Positions 45,659 through 55,312 of a stretch of DNA of 55,391 nt are shown here, piece after piece. Numbering within the stretch: the first letter of the stretch is position 1; the number at the start of each line of letters is the position of its first letter. A program made the translations under genes and the position numbers. Under the pieces are notes generated by a model. That model had not been told where the DNA came from and searched no databases. It saw only the letters and a list, made by a program, of their open reading frames with translations. This stretch comes from Prevotellaceae bacterium (GTDB lineage: Bacteria > Bacteroidota > Bacteroidia > Bacteroidales > UBA932): contig JAISYZ010000243.1 of assembly GCA_031269545.1 (NCBI GenBank), forward strand, positions 1-55,391. Reading direction: 5' to 3'.

Positions 45659-46061
45659 GTTTTTTTATTTATAATAATCGCCATTAATGCGAAATAATTA
45701 ACAATTAATAAATCATAGTTAAGACAAATATAACTTTCTGTAATTTTTTGTATTTCCATGTGTGATTTTTCTTTTGTTACACAGAAATCCGCAGAGTTTT
45801 CATTATTATTTGTTTGTTGATTTGCTTATTTGTTTGTAATCTTTTAATTGACAATTAAAAAAACATAATATATATGGAATGCAATTAATTTTATAGATCA
45901 ATTATTAAATCATGAAATCATAAATAATTCTTTTCAACTCCATAAATATACAAATTATTTATCTGAAATAGAATTTTTTATATGTTTTTTAGCGTTATTT
46001 GTTTAATTCGGTCAACAAGTTTAATTGTCATCATAATGTCGTGTAATTCATAATTGTTTTG

Positions 46062-46069
46062 TACTTTTG
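46062..46069 (+). promoter_or_regulatory. Candidate -7 element for hppA
   Basis: TACTTTTG, 31 bases before the ATG of the pyrophosphatase gene. Confidence 0.5.
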
Positions 46070-46099
46070 CAAAAAAAATTCATTTAAAACATAATAATT

Positions 46100-48310
46100 A
46101 TGATAAATTATTTATTTTGGGTAATACCCGTATGCTCGGTAGTAGCATTGATTTTTGCCTATGCATTTTTCCGTAAAATGCTTAAAGAATCCGAAGGAAC
46201 AGAAACTATGAAAACAATTGCCAGCCACGTGCGAAAAGGCGCTATGGCTTATCTTTATCAACAGTATAAGGTTGTGATTATTGTATTCATAATACTTGCT
46301 TTATTTTTTGCCTTTTTGGCTTATGTTTTGAAAATTCAAAATGAATGGATTCCGTTTGCCTTTCTTACAGGAGGATTTTTCTCGGGCTTGGCGGGATTTA
46401 TCGGTATGAAAACAGCAACTTATGCATCGGCGCGTACGGCAAATGCTGCACGGCGCTCGCTCAACGATGGTCTTAAAATTGCTTTTCGTTCGGGCGCAGT
46501 TATGGGGCTTGTTGTTGTTGGGCTTGGTTTGCTTGATATTTCCGTTTGGTATTTGATTCTTGACAGATTTGTTCCCGAATCAACAGAAGGACAAAAATTG
46601 GTAATGATAACAACAACAATGTTGACATTCGGAATGGGTGCTTCGACACAAGCGCTGTTTGCACGCGTTGGCGGTGGAATATACACCAAAGCCGCAGACG
46701 TTGGCGCCGACCTTGTAGGTAAGGTAGAAGCGGGAATCCCCGAAGACGATCCGCGTAATCCTGCAACGATTGCCGACAATGTTGGCGATAATGTAGGAGA
46801 TGTGGCTGGAATGGGCGCCGACCTTTACGAATCGTACTGCGGCGCAATACTGGCAACGGCGGCTTTGGGCGCTTCGGCTTTTGTATTAAAACCCGAAGAA
46901 ATGCAGTTGAAAGCCGTGTTTGCTCCAATGTTGATTGCTGCAATAGGTATTATATTGTCAATTATCGGAATTTTTACCGTGCGCACAAAAGAAGGAGCAG
47001 GAATGAAACAACTTCTGCGCTCGCTGGGACTTGGAGTAAATTTGAGTTCGCTCTTGATTGCCGCATCAACATTTGGAATATTATATCTTTTACAAATAGA
47101 AAACTGGGTAGGAATTTCGTGTTCGGTAATTGTCGGTTTGCTTGCTGGAATTATAATAGGACAATCGACAGAATATTATACATCGCATTCGTATAAGCCA
47201 ACGCAAAAAATTGCAGACAGTTCTTCATCTGGACCTGCTACCGTTATAATTTCAGGAATAGGACTCGGTATGATATCAACGGCTATTCCTGTTGTAACAA
47301 TAGCGCTGGCAATAATCTTTGCATATCTGTGCGCTATCGGATTTGATACGGCAAACCTTATTTCGGCAAATAATTTAAGTCTTGGACTGTACGGAATAGG
47401 AATTGCTGCTGTAGGAATGTTATCGACACTTGGCATAACGCTTGCAACAGACGCCTACGGTCCTATAGCCGATAATGCCGGTGGAAATGCAGAAATGAGT
47501 AAACTCGAACCCGAAGTTCGCAAACGCACCGATGTGCTCGATGCTCTCGGAAACACAACAGCAGCAACAGGCAAAGGCTTTGCAATAGGGTCGGCGGCGC
47601 TTACGGCGCTTGCTCTTCTGGCATCGTATATCGAAGAAATAAAAATAGGATTGCAACATGTAGGACAAGAATCAATTAAAGTTGCAGATGAATTAATCAA
47701 AGTATCAAATGCAACAATTCCCGATATTATGACCTATTTTGAGATAAATTTGATGAATCCCAAAGTGTTGATAGGAGCGTTTATCGGAGCAATGATGTCG
47801 TTCCTGTTCTGCGGACTTACTATGAATGCCGTAGGGCGCGCCGCACAAAAAATGGTTGAAGAAGTTCGCCGTCAGTTCCGTGAATTTAAAGGTATTCTCA
47901 CAGGCGAAACAACTCCCGATTATGCGCGTTGCGTAGAAATATCGACAAAAGGAGCGCAAAGAGAAATGCTGTTTCCCTCGATACTTGCAATAGTGGTACC
48001 CGTGTTGACAGGCATAATTTTCGGAGTGTCGGGCGTTATGGGATTACTTGTTGGCGGACTGGCATCGGGATTTGTACTTGCAATATTTATGGCAAACGCA
48101 GGCGGAGCATGGGATAATGCAAAGAAATATGTAGAAGAAGGAAATCATGGAGGCAAAGGCTCCGAAAGCCATAAAGCAACGGTTGTAGGCGACACGGTAG
48201 GCGATCCGTTCAAAGACACATCGGGTCCAAGTTTGAACATACTTATAAAGTTAATGTCGATGGTTTCGATAGTTACGGCCGGAATTACATGCGCATTCAG
48301 TTTATTGTAG
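46100..48310 (+). CDS. hppA: Membrane-bound ion-pumping pyrophosphatase
   Basis: Couples pyrophosphate hydrolysis to H+ or Na+ pumping, saving energy in anaerobes. The 736-residue protein has about 16 membrane helices and the substrate loops [39 protein letters not shown] and [15 protein letters not shown]. In [17 protein letters not shown] the residue after GNTTA is Ala, which marks K+-dependent enzymes (Lys would mean K+-independent). Whether it pumps Na+ or H+ cannot be settled by eye. Confidence 0.95.
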   Translation: MINYLFWVIPVCSVVALIFAYAFFRKMLKESEGTETMKTIASHVRKGAMAYLYQQYKVVIIVFIILALFFAFLAYVLKIQNEWIPFAFLTGGFFSGLAGFIGMKTATYASARTANAARRSLNDGLKIAFRSGAVMGLVVVGLGLLDISVWYLILDRFVPESTEGQKLVMITTTMLTFGMGASTQALFARVGGGIYTKAADVGADLVGKVEAGIPEDDPRNPATIADNVGDNVGDVAGMGADLYESYCGAILATAALGASAFVLKPEEMQLKAVFAPMLIAAIGIILSIIGIFTVRTKEGAGMKQLLRSLGLGVNLSSLLIAASTFGILYLLQIENWVGISCSVIVGLLAGIIIGQSTEYYTSHSYKPTQKIADSSSSGPATVIISGIGLGMISTAIPVVTIALAIIFAYLCAIGFDTANLISANNLSLGLYGIGIAAVGMLSTLGITLATDAYGPIADNAGGNAEMSKLEPEVRKRTDVLDALGNTTAATGKGFAIGSAALTALALLASYIEEIKIGLQHVGQESIKVADELIKVSNATIPDIMTYFEINLMNPKVLIGAFIGAMMSFLFCGLTMNAVGRAAQKMVEEVRRQFREFKGILTGETTPDYARCVEISTKGAQREMLFPSILAIVVPVLTGIIFGVSGVMGLLVGGLASGFVLAIFMANAGGAWDNAKKYVEEGNHGGKGSESHKATVVGDTVGDPFKDTSGPSLNILIKLMSMVSIVTAGITCAFSLL

Positions 48311-48385
48311 AGAAGATATTAACAGTAGATTTATTCTAATATTTTAGAAAAATATTCTTGAAGATTATAAAATTCATAAAACCTC

Positions 48386-48420
48386 CCCCCGACAATTTCC
48401 AAAGATTGCCGGGGGTTGTT
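48386..48420 (+). terminator. Terminator-like hairpin after hppA
   Basis: An 11-base stem with one mismatch (CCCCCGACAAT / ATTGCCGGGGG) with an 8-base loop lies about 75 bases past the hppA stop. The T run that follows is short and broken (TTGTTATTTG), so the activity is less sure. Confidence 0.6.
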
Positions 48421-48567
48421 ATTTGCTGTAGCGAATGAGTCTGCGCCGTTTACCTTACAACATATCTTAAACCTGTATGTCGTCAAAACCTCGCTGGTCG
48501 AGTCCAATTTTTAAAATTTTATATTTGTTTGACATAAAGTAATTATATTTGATTTTATATTTTTCGA

Positions 48568-48640
48568 CAGGTATATTTCGGCAGCGGTTACAGGTACACC
48601 TTTAGTCTTTGCAGGTACGCCTTTAATCTTTGCAGGTATA
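48568..48640. repeat. Short tandem repeat, 21-base unit
   Basis: CAGGTACACCTTTAGTCTTTG and CAGGTACGCCTTTAATCTTTG are adjacent (48591-48632) with two differences; a diverged 23-base unit precedes and a partial CAGGTATA follows. It ends 8 bases before the MFS gene's stop, within a 338-base gap that otherwise holds only the hppA terminator. Confidence 0.7.
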
Positions 48641-48648
48641 AGGAGAAA

Positions 48649-50043
48649 CTAAATATTCGAACTTTCATGTTTTACGCTCTTTTTTATCCTGAACGATGAT
48701 GTATAAGTTCCCAGAATGCACAATGCCGTACATATTATAAATGTGATATGAAAACTTTTCATAAAATCGGCATGCAATTCAGGAACTATTACCTTATCGC
48801 CTATTGACATCGAAATTGCCATTGTTGCTATTCCCATGCTGAACGCCTGCCCCGTAAGACGCATAGTTCCCATAGTTGCCGATGCCTGTCCGTAATATTT
48901 TTTATCAACCGAACTCATTATTATGTTTGAATTGGGCGACGAAAAAAGTCCAAAGCCAAATCCCAACAAAAACAGTAACAAAATTATAATCTCCATTGAT
49001 GTGTCGGGCGAAATAAAAATCAGACCTGCAAGTCCTGCAACAATAACAGTCATTCCCGAAGTTGCAAGCGTTGATGGATTCAGCCTGTCGGACAGACGTC
49101 CTGCATAAAGCGCCACCAAACATTGTACGCATGCTTGAACTATAAGTATAAGTCCTGCGCTTTGCGATGTAAATCCGCGAACATATTGCAAGTATAAACT
49201 CATCATGAAAGCAACCGCCGCAGTGCAGGCATAATTGAGAAGCGCCGAAAGGCATGACAGTCCGAACACTTTGTTGCGCGAGAAAATACGTACATTGAAA
49301 ACAGGTTGTTTATATTTCAATTCGTAAAATACAAACGCCGTAAAACATATTATTCCCGTTACTATAAAAACAAATCCAAACATATCGGGCAATTCCGAAA
49401 AACCGAATATAATGCTAAACAATCCAAAAGCATAAATTGCCGAGCCGAGATAATCAAAATGTTCGCCTTTGGCTTCCGTCCATTCGTTTTTGAGCGTTGC
49501 AACTGCAAATATTGCCACAGCAAATCCCAAAAATCCTATAAGGAAAAAAAGACTTTGCCAGCCGAAATGATGAGTAAGCATTCCTCCAAAAAAAGGACCC
49601 GATGCCAAAGCAAAATATACGACAGCCGTATTTATTCCTATCGCTTTTCCTCTGTTTTTAGAGGGAAAAACAGAAACGAGAATTGCCATACTCGTTCCGA
49701 ACATCATTGCGCAACCTAATCCCGACAAGGCTCTCAGCACTATAAGCATTGCGCCCGAAGATGACAAGCCGCACAGAAATGTTGAAATGCCGAAAAGCAT
49801 AAGTCCCGAAACAAACATTTTTTTGCGACCAAGCAAATCTGCCAAACGCGAAAACGGCACCTGAAAAATTGCTGTTGTGATAAGATATATTGTCGCAATC
49901 CAGCTTTGAGATACTGCGCCCATCGAAAACGATTTGCTTATTTGCGGCAACGACAGATTGATTGCCGAACCCATAAACGGAACCAGAAACGATGCAAGGC
50001 AAAGAACAAAAAGAGCCAAATTTTTATTTATCTGTTTTTGCAT
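48649..50043 (-). CDS. MFS drug exporter, DHA2/EmrB-like
   Basis: The 464-residue protein has about 14 hydrophobic helices. Motif A is clear in RLADLLGRKKMF and a weaker second copy in GRLSDRL; the motif C-like GPFFGGML is in helix 5. It is of the DHA2 drug:H+ antiporter type. Its expression context is unclear; the next gene upstream is a flavodoxin-fold oxidoreductase, 170 bases away on the same strand. Confidence 0.85.
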   Translation of the reverse strand: MQKQINKNLALFVLCLASFLVPFMGSAINLSLPQISKSFSMGAVSQSWIATIYLITTAIFQVPFSRLADLLGRKKMFVSGLMLFGISTFLCGLSSSGAMLIVLRALSGLGCAMMFGTSMAILVSVFPSKNRGKAIGINTAVVYFALASGPFFGGMLTHHFGWQSLFFLIGFLGFAVAIFAVATLKNEWTEAKGEHFDYLGSAIYAFGLFSIIFGFSELPDMFGFVFIVTGIICFTAFVFYELKYKQPVFNVRIFSRNKVFGLSCLSALLNYACTAAVAFMMSLYLQYVRGFTSQSAGLILIVQACVQCLVALYAGRLSDRLNPSTLATSGMTVIVAGLAGLIFISPDTSMEIIILLLFLLGFGFGLFSSPNSNIIMSSVDKKYYGQASATMGTMRLTGQAFSMGIATMAISMSIGDKVIVPELHADFMKSFHITFIICTALCILGTYTSSFRIKKSVKHESSNI

Positions 50044-50213
50044 GATTTTTAATGTATTATTATCTAATTATATGAAAATAATTTTAGCAGCCATGTCTAA
50101 TAAATCATTAATGCCAAATTTAATTTTTGTCGCAAATGTAGTAAAAAATCAATTACAGAACTTCATAGCAACAGTTTCCTGTTTCCTTGACAAATTCAGT
50201 CGAAATATTGATT

Positions 50214-50795
50214 TTATAATTGATTTGGCAAATTGTCTATTGCCTTTTTTACAATAAACGCAACATTATTTTCCTGAATGTCGAATCCATTCACACCTAT
50301 ACATTGGATTTCATTGATACCGTATAACTTGCCAAGTTTTGCCACCGTAATATAACCCAAATCTTTTTCATCGTCAATATAACCGCCACGGGTAGTTACA
50401 TAATAGATTTTTTCCGCTTTGCATAATCCTGATGGACAACCGCTTTCTTCGTATTTATATAAAATTCCGGGTATGCTGATTGCTTCGATATAAATCTTTA
50501 ATATTGCAGGAAATCCAAAATCCCAGTAAGGCGTGGCAATTACAACGCAATCTGCCTCTTTGAACTGATTTGCATATTTAAATATTTCGTTAGAAAAGTC
50601 CTTTTTTACGGACAATTCAAACCTTTTATTCAACGTTTCGGAAGTTAGTGCTTGTATTTTTTCTTCCTCAAGTATCAATTCGCTTACATCAAAATCATCG
50701 TATTCTTTGAGTAGCGAAATCAACTCTTTACTGATATTGTATGTTCTGGATATTTCTCTGTTTACACATGCATTTACAAAAAGTAACTTTTTCAT
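50214..50795 (-). CDS. Flavodoxin-fold NAD(P)H oxidoreductase
   Basis: The 193-residue protein has the flavodoxin_2 fold of NQO/azoreductase type: KLLFVNACVNREISRTYNIS near the N terminus (FMN phosphate site), ATPYWDFGFPAILKIYIEA and YYVTTRGGYI. I start at the Met at 50795; the longer frame runs over the promoter. It is divergent from an AraC regulator, which probably controls it. Such enzymes reduce quinones or azo compounds. Confidence 0.82.
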   Translation of the reverse strand: MKKLLFVNACVNREISRTYNISKELISLLKEYDDFDVSELILEEEKIQALTSETLNKRFELSVKKDFSNEIFKYANQFKEADCVVIATPYWDFGFPAILKIYIEAISIPGILYKYEESGCPSGLCKAEKIYYVTTRGGYIDDEKDLGYITVAKLGKLYGINEIQCIGVNGFDIQENNVAFIVKKAIDNLPNQL

Positions 50796-50845
50796 TGTTT
50801 TAATCCTCTTTTTATTAAATTTTAAAATTATATTTATTTTGACCG

Positions 50846-50853
50846 CAAAAGTA
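50846..50853 (-). promoter_or_regulatory. Candidate -7 element for the flavodoxin-fold oxidoreductase
   Basis: Minus-strand TACTTTTG, about 50 bases before the chosen start. Confidence 0.45.
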
Positions 50854-50939
50854 CAGCCTTTTTCAATGCATATATTTTCCAAAAAAGCGACAAATATGTC
50901 CATTTTCGAGACAGACAGCCAATTTTCGTATTTTTTTTG

Positions 50940-50947
50940 TAGTTTTG
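50940..50947 (+). promoter_or_regulatory. Candidate -7 element for the AraC regulator
   Basis: TAGTTTTG, 22 bases before the ATG at 50969. It faces the divergent promoter 86 bases away, so the AraC protein may act between them. Confidence 0.45.
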
Positions 50948-50968
50948 TCTGTTGTTCTTAAAATTATA

Positions 50969-51841
50969 ATGAATATGAATAATATTGTAAATATGTCATT
51001 TGCGCATTTCAAAAAACACTTTTGGTATGGCGAAACTAACCTTGACATCTTTCTTGATTATCCTTACCGCTTGGATGGCGGTTTTTTCTTCTTGTGTACA
51101 GCAGGAGAAGCAACGCTCTGTCATGACGTAAACGAATACCATATAAGACAAAATACGGAATCAATATTGTTGCCCGACTCAACTTTTTATATGAAAAATC
51201 GTTCAGCCGATTTCAACATAAGACTGTTTACGTTTTCAAAGGAACTGTTTGATGAAGTCAGTTTGGAACTGGGCTTTTCATTTTCCGAATTTTTGCGCGA
51301 ACTTCCTTTTTATGGGCATACGGAAGAAAACAAATTTACGGAAGATACGTTTGCATGGCTCAATATGGCAGAGTTGATTTCAAATGATATTGAAAATAGA
51401 TTTCTGGCTCTTATGCAACGGAATTTTCTGCAAAGTTATCTGATGTATCTTTATGAGCGTATCCGTATAAAAATGAATTTGACAGCATTTAAATTGACGA
51501 GAAAACAGGAATTGTTTCATCAATTCATGTCGCTGCTGTCGAAGCACTGCCGTGAACAGCGCAATGTTCGGTTTTATGCCGCAAAACTCAACATAACATC
51601 AAGTTATCTCTATAAAATTACACGCGAATCAACCTCTTTCAAATCGCCTAAAAACCTGATTGACAAATATTTTATATTAGAGATAAAAATTCTACTTCAA
51701 TCGCCGAAATTAACGATTTCAGAAATTGCGTACCGCTTGGGTTTTCCGAATGAATCATACTTTTGCCGCTATTTTAAACGTCATACGGGAATGTCGCCGA
51801 AAAACTATAGAGCCATAAAACTCAATCTATTCGGATGTTGA
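50969..51841 (+). CDS. AraC-family transcription regulator
   Basis: The 290-residue protein has an N-terminal effector-type domain (about residues 1-180) and the C-terminal AraC HTH pair, with KLNITSSYLYKITRE and LTISEIAYRLGFPNESYFCR and the final FKRHTGMSPKNYR. I use the ATG at 50969; the longer frame begins with TTG inside the -7 element. It is divergent from the oxidoreductase gene and probably regulates it and perhaps the MFS exporter. The inducer is unknown. Confidence 0.88.
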   Translation: MNMNNIVNMSFAHFKKHFWYGETNLDIFLDYPYRLDGGFFFLCTAGEATLCHDVNEYHIRQNTESILLPDSTFYMKNRSADFNIRLFTFSKELFDEVSLELGFSFSEFLRELPFYGHTEENKFTEDTFAWLNMAELISNDIENRFLALMQRNFLQSYLMYLYERIRIKMNLTAFKLTRKQELFHQFMSLLSKHCREQRNVRFYAAKLNITSSYLYKITRESTSFKSPKNLIDKYFILEIKILLQSPKLTISEIAYRLGFPNESYFCRYFKRHTGMSPKNYRAIKLNLFGC

Positions 51842-51921
51842 AATAAAATAAATTGTCTGAAAAAAAATTATAATTTTAATTATTTTTTGTTATTTAGATT
51901 GTTTTTATTGTTAAAATCAGG

Positions 51922-51960
51922 AGAGTAGGAGGGGAGATGCAAGTATTCAAAAAATCAAAA
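51922..51960 (+). repeat. Direct repeat C, left copy
   Basis: The 19-base core GGGGAGATGCAAGTATTCA (51931-51949) recurs exactly at 52491-52509, with AGAGTA upstream and an A-rich tail AAAATCAAA in both. The two copies flank the ferredoxin gene. Confidence 0.75.
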
Positions 51961-52028
51961 TACCTCTTTATCATTTTCTCTTCATTTTCAATGTTTTTAA
52001 ATTGGTTTGTTTTGCAGTTGATGAACTT

Positions 52029-52310
52029 TCATAACCGTTTGATTAATTTCAGTGCATTAAATTTACATTTGCCGATACAATCTCCACAGGCGGTGCATTT
52101 GTCGAGATATTTCACTGCAGCATGTTTTCCTGTTTCATCCTCTACCATTTCCAAAACATGGCATCGGCATCTTTTTACGCAATGATTGCATCCGACACAA
52201 TTACTTTCGATTACGCAGATGACTTTGTTCCTGTTACGCTGCCTGCGGTGCAAATGGAAGAAAACCCACAGAAAGACTAAAATGCCTATACCAATATATA
52301 CTGCATTCAT
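52029..52310 (-). CDS. Membrane-anchored 2[4Fe-4S] ferredoxin
   Basis: The 93-residue protein has one N-terminal membrane helix (about residues 5-20), a basic RRQRNRNK segment and two complete cluster motifs, CVGCNHCVKRC (Cys38, 41, 44, 48) and CTACGDCIGKC (Cys72, 75, 78, 82). It should carry electrons at the membrane. Partner enzymes are not in the window. It lies between two copies of direct repeat C. Confidence 0.88.
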   Translation of the reverse strand: MNAVYIGIGILVFLWVFFHLHRRQRNRNKVICVIESNCVGCNHCVKRCRCHVLEMVEDETGKHAAVKYLDKCTACGDCIGKCKFNALKLIKRL

Positions 52311-52484
52311 TATTTATCGTTTTATATGATTATCTATTTATGAAGACAAACGAGCGAGGAAAATATTTTATATAACGGCAAAAACGCAAAGGTTTTTCTA
52401 CGTGGTGCAAATCATTTACAGAACATAATACATTGATAATTATAAATTTAGGATTGTTTTTTAAGAGATGTTATATTTGCATAC

Positions 52485-52520
52485 AGAGTAGGGGAGATGC
52501 AAGTATTCATAAAATCAAAT
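52485..52520 (+). repeat. Direct repeat C, right copy
   Basis: AGAGTA, then the core GGGGAGATGCAAGTATTCA (52491-52509), then TAAAATCAAAT. It overlaps the last bases of the GNAT gene. Confidence 0.75.
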
Positions 52521-52961
52521 ATCATCTAATACTTTCGAAAACAAATATGCCCGCTTTTCGTATCCTAAATTTTCGTAAAATTGATGCGCTTCTTTTCGAT
52601 GAAATGCAGAGCTTAATTCTGTTTGCTTACAGTTATTTTCCTTTGCAATTTTTGTAATTGCATCCATTAGTTTTTTCCCAATTCCATATTTGCGAAAGTT
52701 TTCATCTACAACTAATTCATCTATATGTCCTAAATTTCCAGATTGCCATAAACTATTCTTGACTGTCAACGAACAAAACCCTATTATTTTATTGTCAATC
52801 AATCCGATAATTAGTTTTTGCCTGTCTGATTTTAAAGCATTTTCATAAACAGTTTGAAGCGTTTCATAATTCAACTGTACATCAGTCCACAATTGTTTCA
52901 AAAGTTCAAAAACCAATGCATAATCATCTGCAGTGCAAAATCTTATTTGAAAATTATTCAT
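52515..52961 (-). CDS. GNAT family N-acetyltransferase
   Basis: The 148-residue protein has the GNAT core: HIDELVVDENFRKYGIGKKL (motif A, acetyl-CoA loop RKYGIG) and the C-terminal HQFYENLGYEKR. It is short and of the Rim-like size. Its start overlaps the glutathione peroxidase stop by 4 bases, so they are probably translated together. The substrate is unknown. Confidence 0.85.
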   Translation of the reverse strand: MNNFQIRFCTADDYALVFELLKQLWTDVQLNYETLQTVYENALKSDRQKLIIGLIDNKIIGFCSLTVKNSLWQSGNLGHIDELVVDENFRKYGIGKKLMDAITKIAKENNCKQTELSSAFHRKEAHQFYENLGYEKRAYLFSKVLDDI

Positions 52962-53497
52962 TTATTCTCAATCCATTTCATAATTTCCTCATTATCAGGA
53001 TTTGTACGTGGCGAAAATGATTTTATCCAATTTCCATTTTCATCAATCAAAAACTTTTGAAAATTCCATGTAACTTCGGCATCTTCCTTGCCATTTTCGG
53101 CTTTTTGCGTAAGCCACTTATAGACAGGAGCGATGTCGTCGCCTTTGACAGATATTTTTTCCATCATCAAAAATGTAACTCCGTAATTGGCGCTGCAAAA
53201 TTCCTTTATTTCTGCGTTTGTACCGGGTTCCTGTGCGCCGAAATTATTTGCAGGAAAAGCGATTATGGCAAAATTGCCGTTGCCGTATTTTTCAAACAAC
53301 GCTTGCAACTGCCTGTATTGAGGCGTAAGTCCGCATTTCGATGCAACATTCACAACCATAACCTTTTTACCTTTTAATTCGGACAGGGAAAAATCGTTTC
53401 CGTCAATAGTTTTAACAGAAAAATCGTGAAAATTTTTGCTTTGAGCATTTGCCGATAATGACAAGATTATAAGCAGCAATAAAAATATTTTTTTCAT
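52958..53497 (-). CDS. Exported glutathione peroxidase-like protein
   Basis: A thiol peroxidase of 179 residues with a signal peptide (about residues 1-19). The catalytic tetrad is present: Cys55 in VASKCGLTPQY, Gln89 in NFGAQEPGTN, Trp144 and Asn145 in TWNFQKFL. Cys replaces the selenocysteine of animal enzymes. Bacterial family members commonly use thioredoxin-like donors. Being exported, it would protect the periplasm against peroxides. Confidence 0.9.
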   Translation of the reverse strand: MKKIFLLLLIILSLSANAQSKNFHDFSVKTIDGNDFSLSELKGKKVMVVNVASKCGLTPQYRQLQALFEKYGNGNFAIIAFPANNFGAQEPGTNAEIKEFCSANYGVTFLMMEKISVKGDDIAPVYKWLTQKAENGKEDAEVTWNFQKFLIDENGNWIKSFSPRTNPDNEEIMKWIENK

Positions 53498-53900
53498 AAT
53501 TTTTACTTTAAATTAATTTGACAACAAATTTAGATAAAATTTCCGACATACGAACGAAAAACAGGTCTATACAAATTTATAATGTGAAAATTTAATGCAA
53601 ACCACATTGAAAAAGACTAAAATTTTTGTAAAAATTCAAAATTTATTTCCAAATAGATAAAAATATTATAATATATTGATATTAAAATTGTTAATATACA
53701 AACTTAACATAATATAAATTATAGGACAAAATACTTGATTTGTTAAAAAATTTTAATTTTTAAAATAATCGTTTTGCATATATTGCTGATAAACAATATT
53801 TAGTTGAACATCAAAATCCAAAAACATTTATAAGCGCTAAAATTTTTTTTTGTGATTAAAAAATTGATATTAAACTTGCACAACTTTTATAAAAATTACT
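53498..53900. other. Divergent A+T-rich intergenic region
   Basis: These 403 bases hold no gene and no repeat that I can support. A near-match to the -7 element, TAAACTTG, lies at 53871-53878, about 22 bases before the next gene. Confidence 0.4.
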
Positions 53901-54425
53901 ATGGCAACGACGAATAAAAAAGAAACTAAAACAAAAGCAAAGAAAGAAACTAAAAAAACTACAAAAAAAACTGTAAAAAAAACCGCAACAACATCAAAAC
54001 CGGTTAAAAAACCAAAAGAAAAAACAGATAAAAAAGTAGTTGAAAAAGAAGTTAAGGTTGTTGAAAAAGAAATTAACGTTAAGGAAAATAAACCTTTAAC
54101 AACAAATCAACCTCCTGCAAAGCGCAGACTTGTTGTTAATTATAATCAACTTGCGCCTAAACTTATTGAACTGTTAAATGAAAAATATCCATCTGGATGG
54201 AGAGATTACATTTTGAAAGTAGAAAAAGGCAACGGTGATTTTTTTCATGCAATAATGCTTGATACCGATGATGTAAGTTATCTAATAAAAGTTTCGGTTA
54301 AAGTTGACAACGACATAACGGATGATATTGAAAAAGACTTGTTTGGCATGAGTCATGATGACGATTTCATTGTAGATGATGAACAGGACGAAGATTATGA
54401 CGACAAGGATGATGCTTTGGCTTGA
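53901..54425 (+). CDS. Two-part basic/acidic protein, histone H1-like N terminus
   Basis: The first 75 residues are almost all Lys, Thr, Glu, Val and Pro, with short repeats such as KKTTKK and KKTVKK, like histone H1-type or nucleoid-associated tails. Residues 78-130 look like a small folded domain (LVVNYNQLAPKLIELLNEK, GWRDYILKVEKG, and the end IKVSVKVD). The last 40 residues are strongly acidic (DDDFIVDDEQDEDYDDKDD). No family name is certain. The charge split suggests DNA or RNA binding with self-regulation by the acidic tail. Confidence 0.7.
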   Translation: MATTNKKETKTKAKKETKKTTKKTVKKTATTSKPVKKPKEKTDKKVVEKEVKVVEKEINVKENKPLTTNQPPAKRRLVVNYNQLAPKLIELLNEKYPSGWRDYILKVEKGNGDFFHAIMLDTDDVSYLIKVSVKVDNDITDDIEKDLFGMSHDDDFIVDDEQDEDYDDKDDALA

Positions 54426-54494
54426 TATGTTAACAGATTGAAATACAGATATAACAATATTCAGTTATAAAAAAGTATCTCCTCTCCCACTCGT

Positions 54495-54521
54495 CTTATA
54501 CCTTGTTAATAAGCGTATAAG
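54495..54521. repeat. Short inverted repeat upstream of the nitroreductase-like gene
   Basis: CTTATAC (54495-54501) pairs exactly with GTATAAG (54515-54521) around a 13-base spacer. It lies 43 bases before the gene and could be an operator or part of a leader hairpin. Confidence 0.35.
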
Positions 54522-54564
54522 GCATTATGTATGAATTAAATAAACAAATTAAATTATAAAAATT

Positions 54565-55167
54565 ATGAAGATAAAATTTATCTATACGAGCATTATACTG
54601 TTTATTGCAGCAAACATTTTAACATCATGCGGCGATAACAGTAAAACATCAAAATCTTCCGCCGAAGTTGTGCTGGAAAATATTGCAAATCGCAAAAGCG
54701 TGAGAGATTATATTGAAGGAAAACAGGTAGAACCTGAGAAAATTGAAAAATTGTTGCGGGCAGGAATGGCTGCTCCGACAGGCAAAAATACTCAACCATG
54801 GGAATTTATTGTAATAAGCGAAAGAATAACATTAGATTCGTTGGCTGCAAATCTCCCTTATGCAAAAATGCTGCAAAAAGCTGCACTTGCAATAATTGTT
54901 TGCGCCGATACTACAAAATCCGAATATTGGTTCGTCGATTGCTCCGCCGCTACCGAAAATATTTTGCTTGCAGCCGAAGCAATGGATCTTGGCGCTGTCT
55001 GGACGGCAAGTTATCCTTACGCAAATAGAATGAACGCAGTGAAAAAAGTAACACAGCATCCCGATAATATTCAATCGCTGTGCGTGATTCCGATAGGTTA
55101 TCCGAGCATGAAAGAATCGCCTAAAGATAAATGGAACCCTGAAAAAATTCACAAAGAAAAGTGGTAA
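54565..55167 (+). CDS. Nitroreductase-like lipoprotein
   Basis: The 200-residue protein starts with a signal peptide and lipobox (NILTSC, Cys22), which is unusual for the FMN-dependent nitroreductase family it matches: ANRKSVRDYIEG, the GMAAPTGKNTQPWEFIVI region and the end VIPIGYPSMK. The Asn-Gln-Pro-Trp segment and the C-terminal glycine-proline motif fit the family. If the signal is used, the flavoenzyme acts outside the cytoplasm. A short Thr/Ser-rich linker follows the cysteine. Confidence 0.8.
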   Translation: MKIKFIYTSIILFIAANILTSCGDNSKTSKSSAEVVLENIANRKSVRDYIEGKQVEPEKIEKLLRAGMAAPTGKNTQPWEFIVISERITLDSLAANLPYAKMLQKAALAIIVCADTTKSEYWFVDCSAATENILLAAEAMDLGAVWTASYPYANRMNAVKKVTQHPDNIQSLCVIPIGYPSMKESPKDKWNPEKIHKEKW

Positions 55168-55286
55168 AATTTCAAAATAATTATCTTTATATAAAATAGT
55201 TATGGAAAAAATCTAAAAACCATTTGGAGTTGCACAGAAGTTTTTATTAGTTGATTCCTTATTCGATTCAGATATTTCCTGACTTT

Positions 55287-55312
55287 GACACTTGGGTGTC
55301 CCATTCTTTTTT
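55287..55312 (+). terminator. Candidate terminator near the window end
   Basis: GACAC-TTGG-GTGTC forms a 5-base stem followed by CCATTC and a run of eight T. It lies about 120 bases past the nitroreductase-like gene, with no gene between. Confidence 0.45.

Larger units (their letters stand above)
45619..46099. other. Divergent intergenic region, M16 pair / membrane pyrophosphatase
   Basis: These 481 bases are A+T-rich and hold no ORF or repeat that I can support. They contain a minus-strand -7 element for the M16 genes and a plus-strand one for hppA. Confidence 0.5.
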
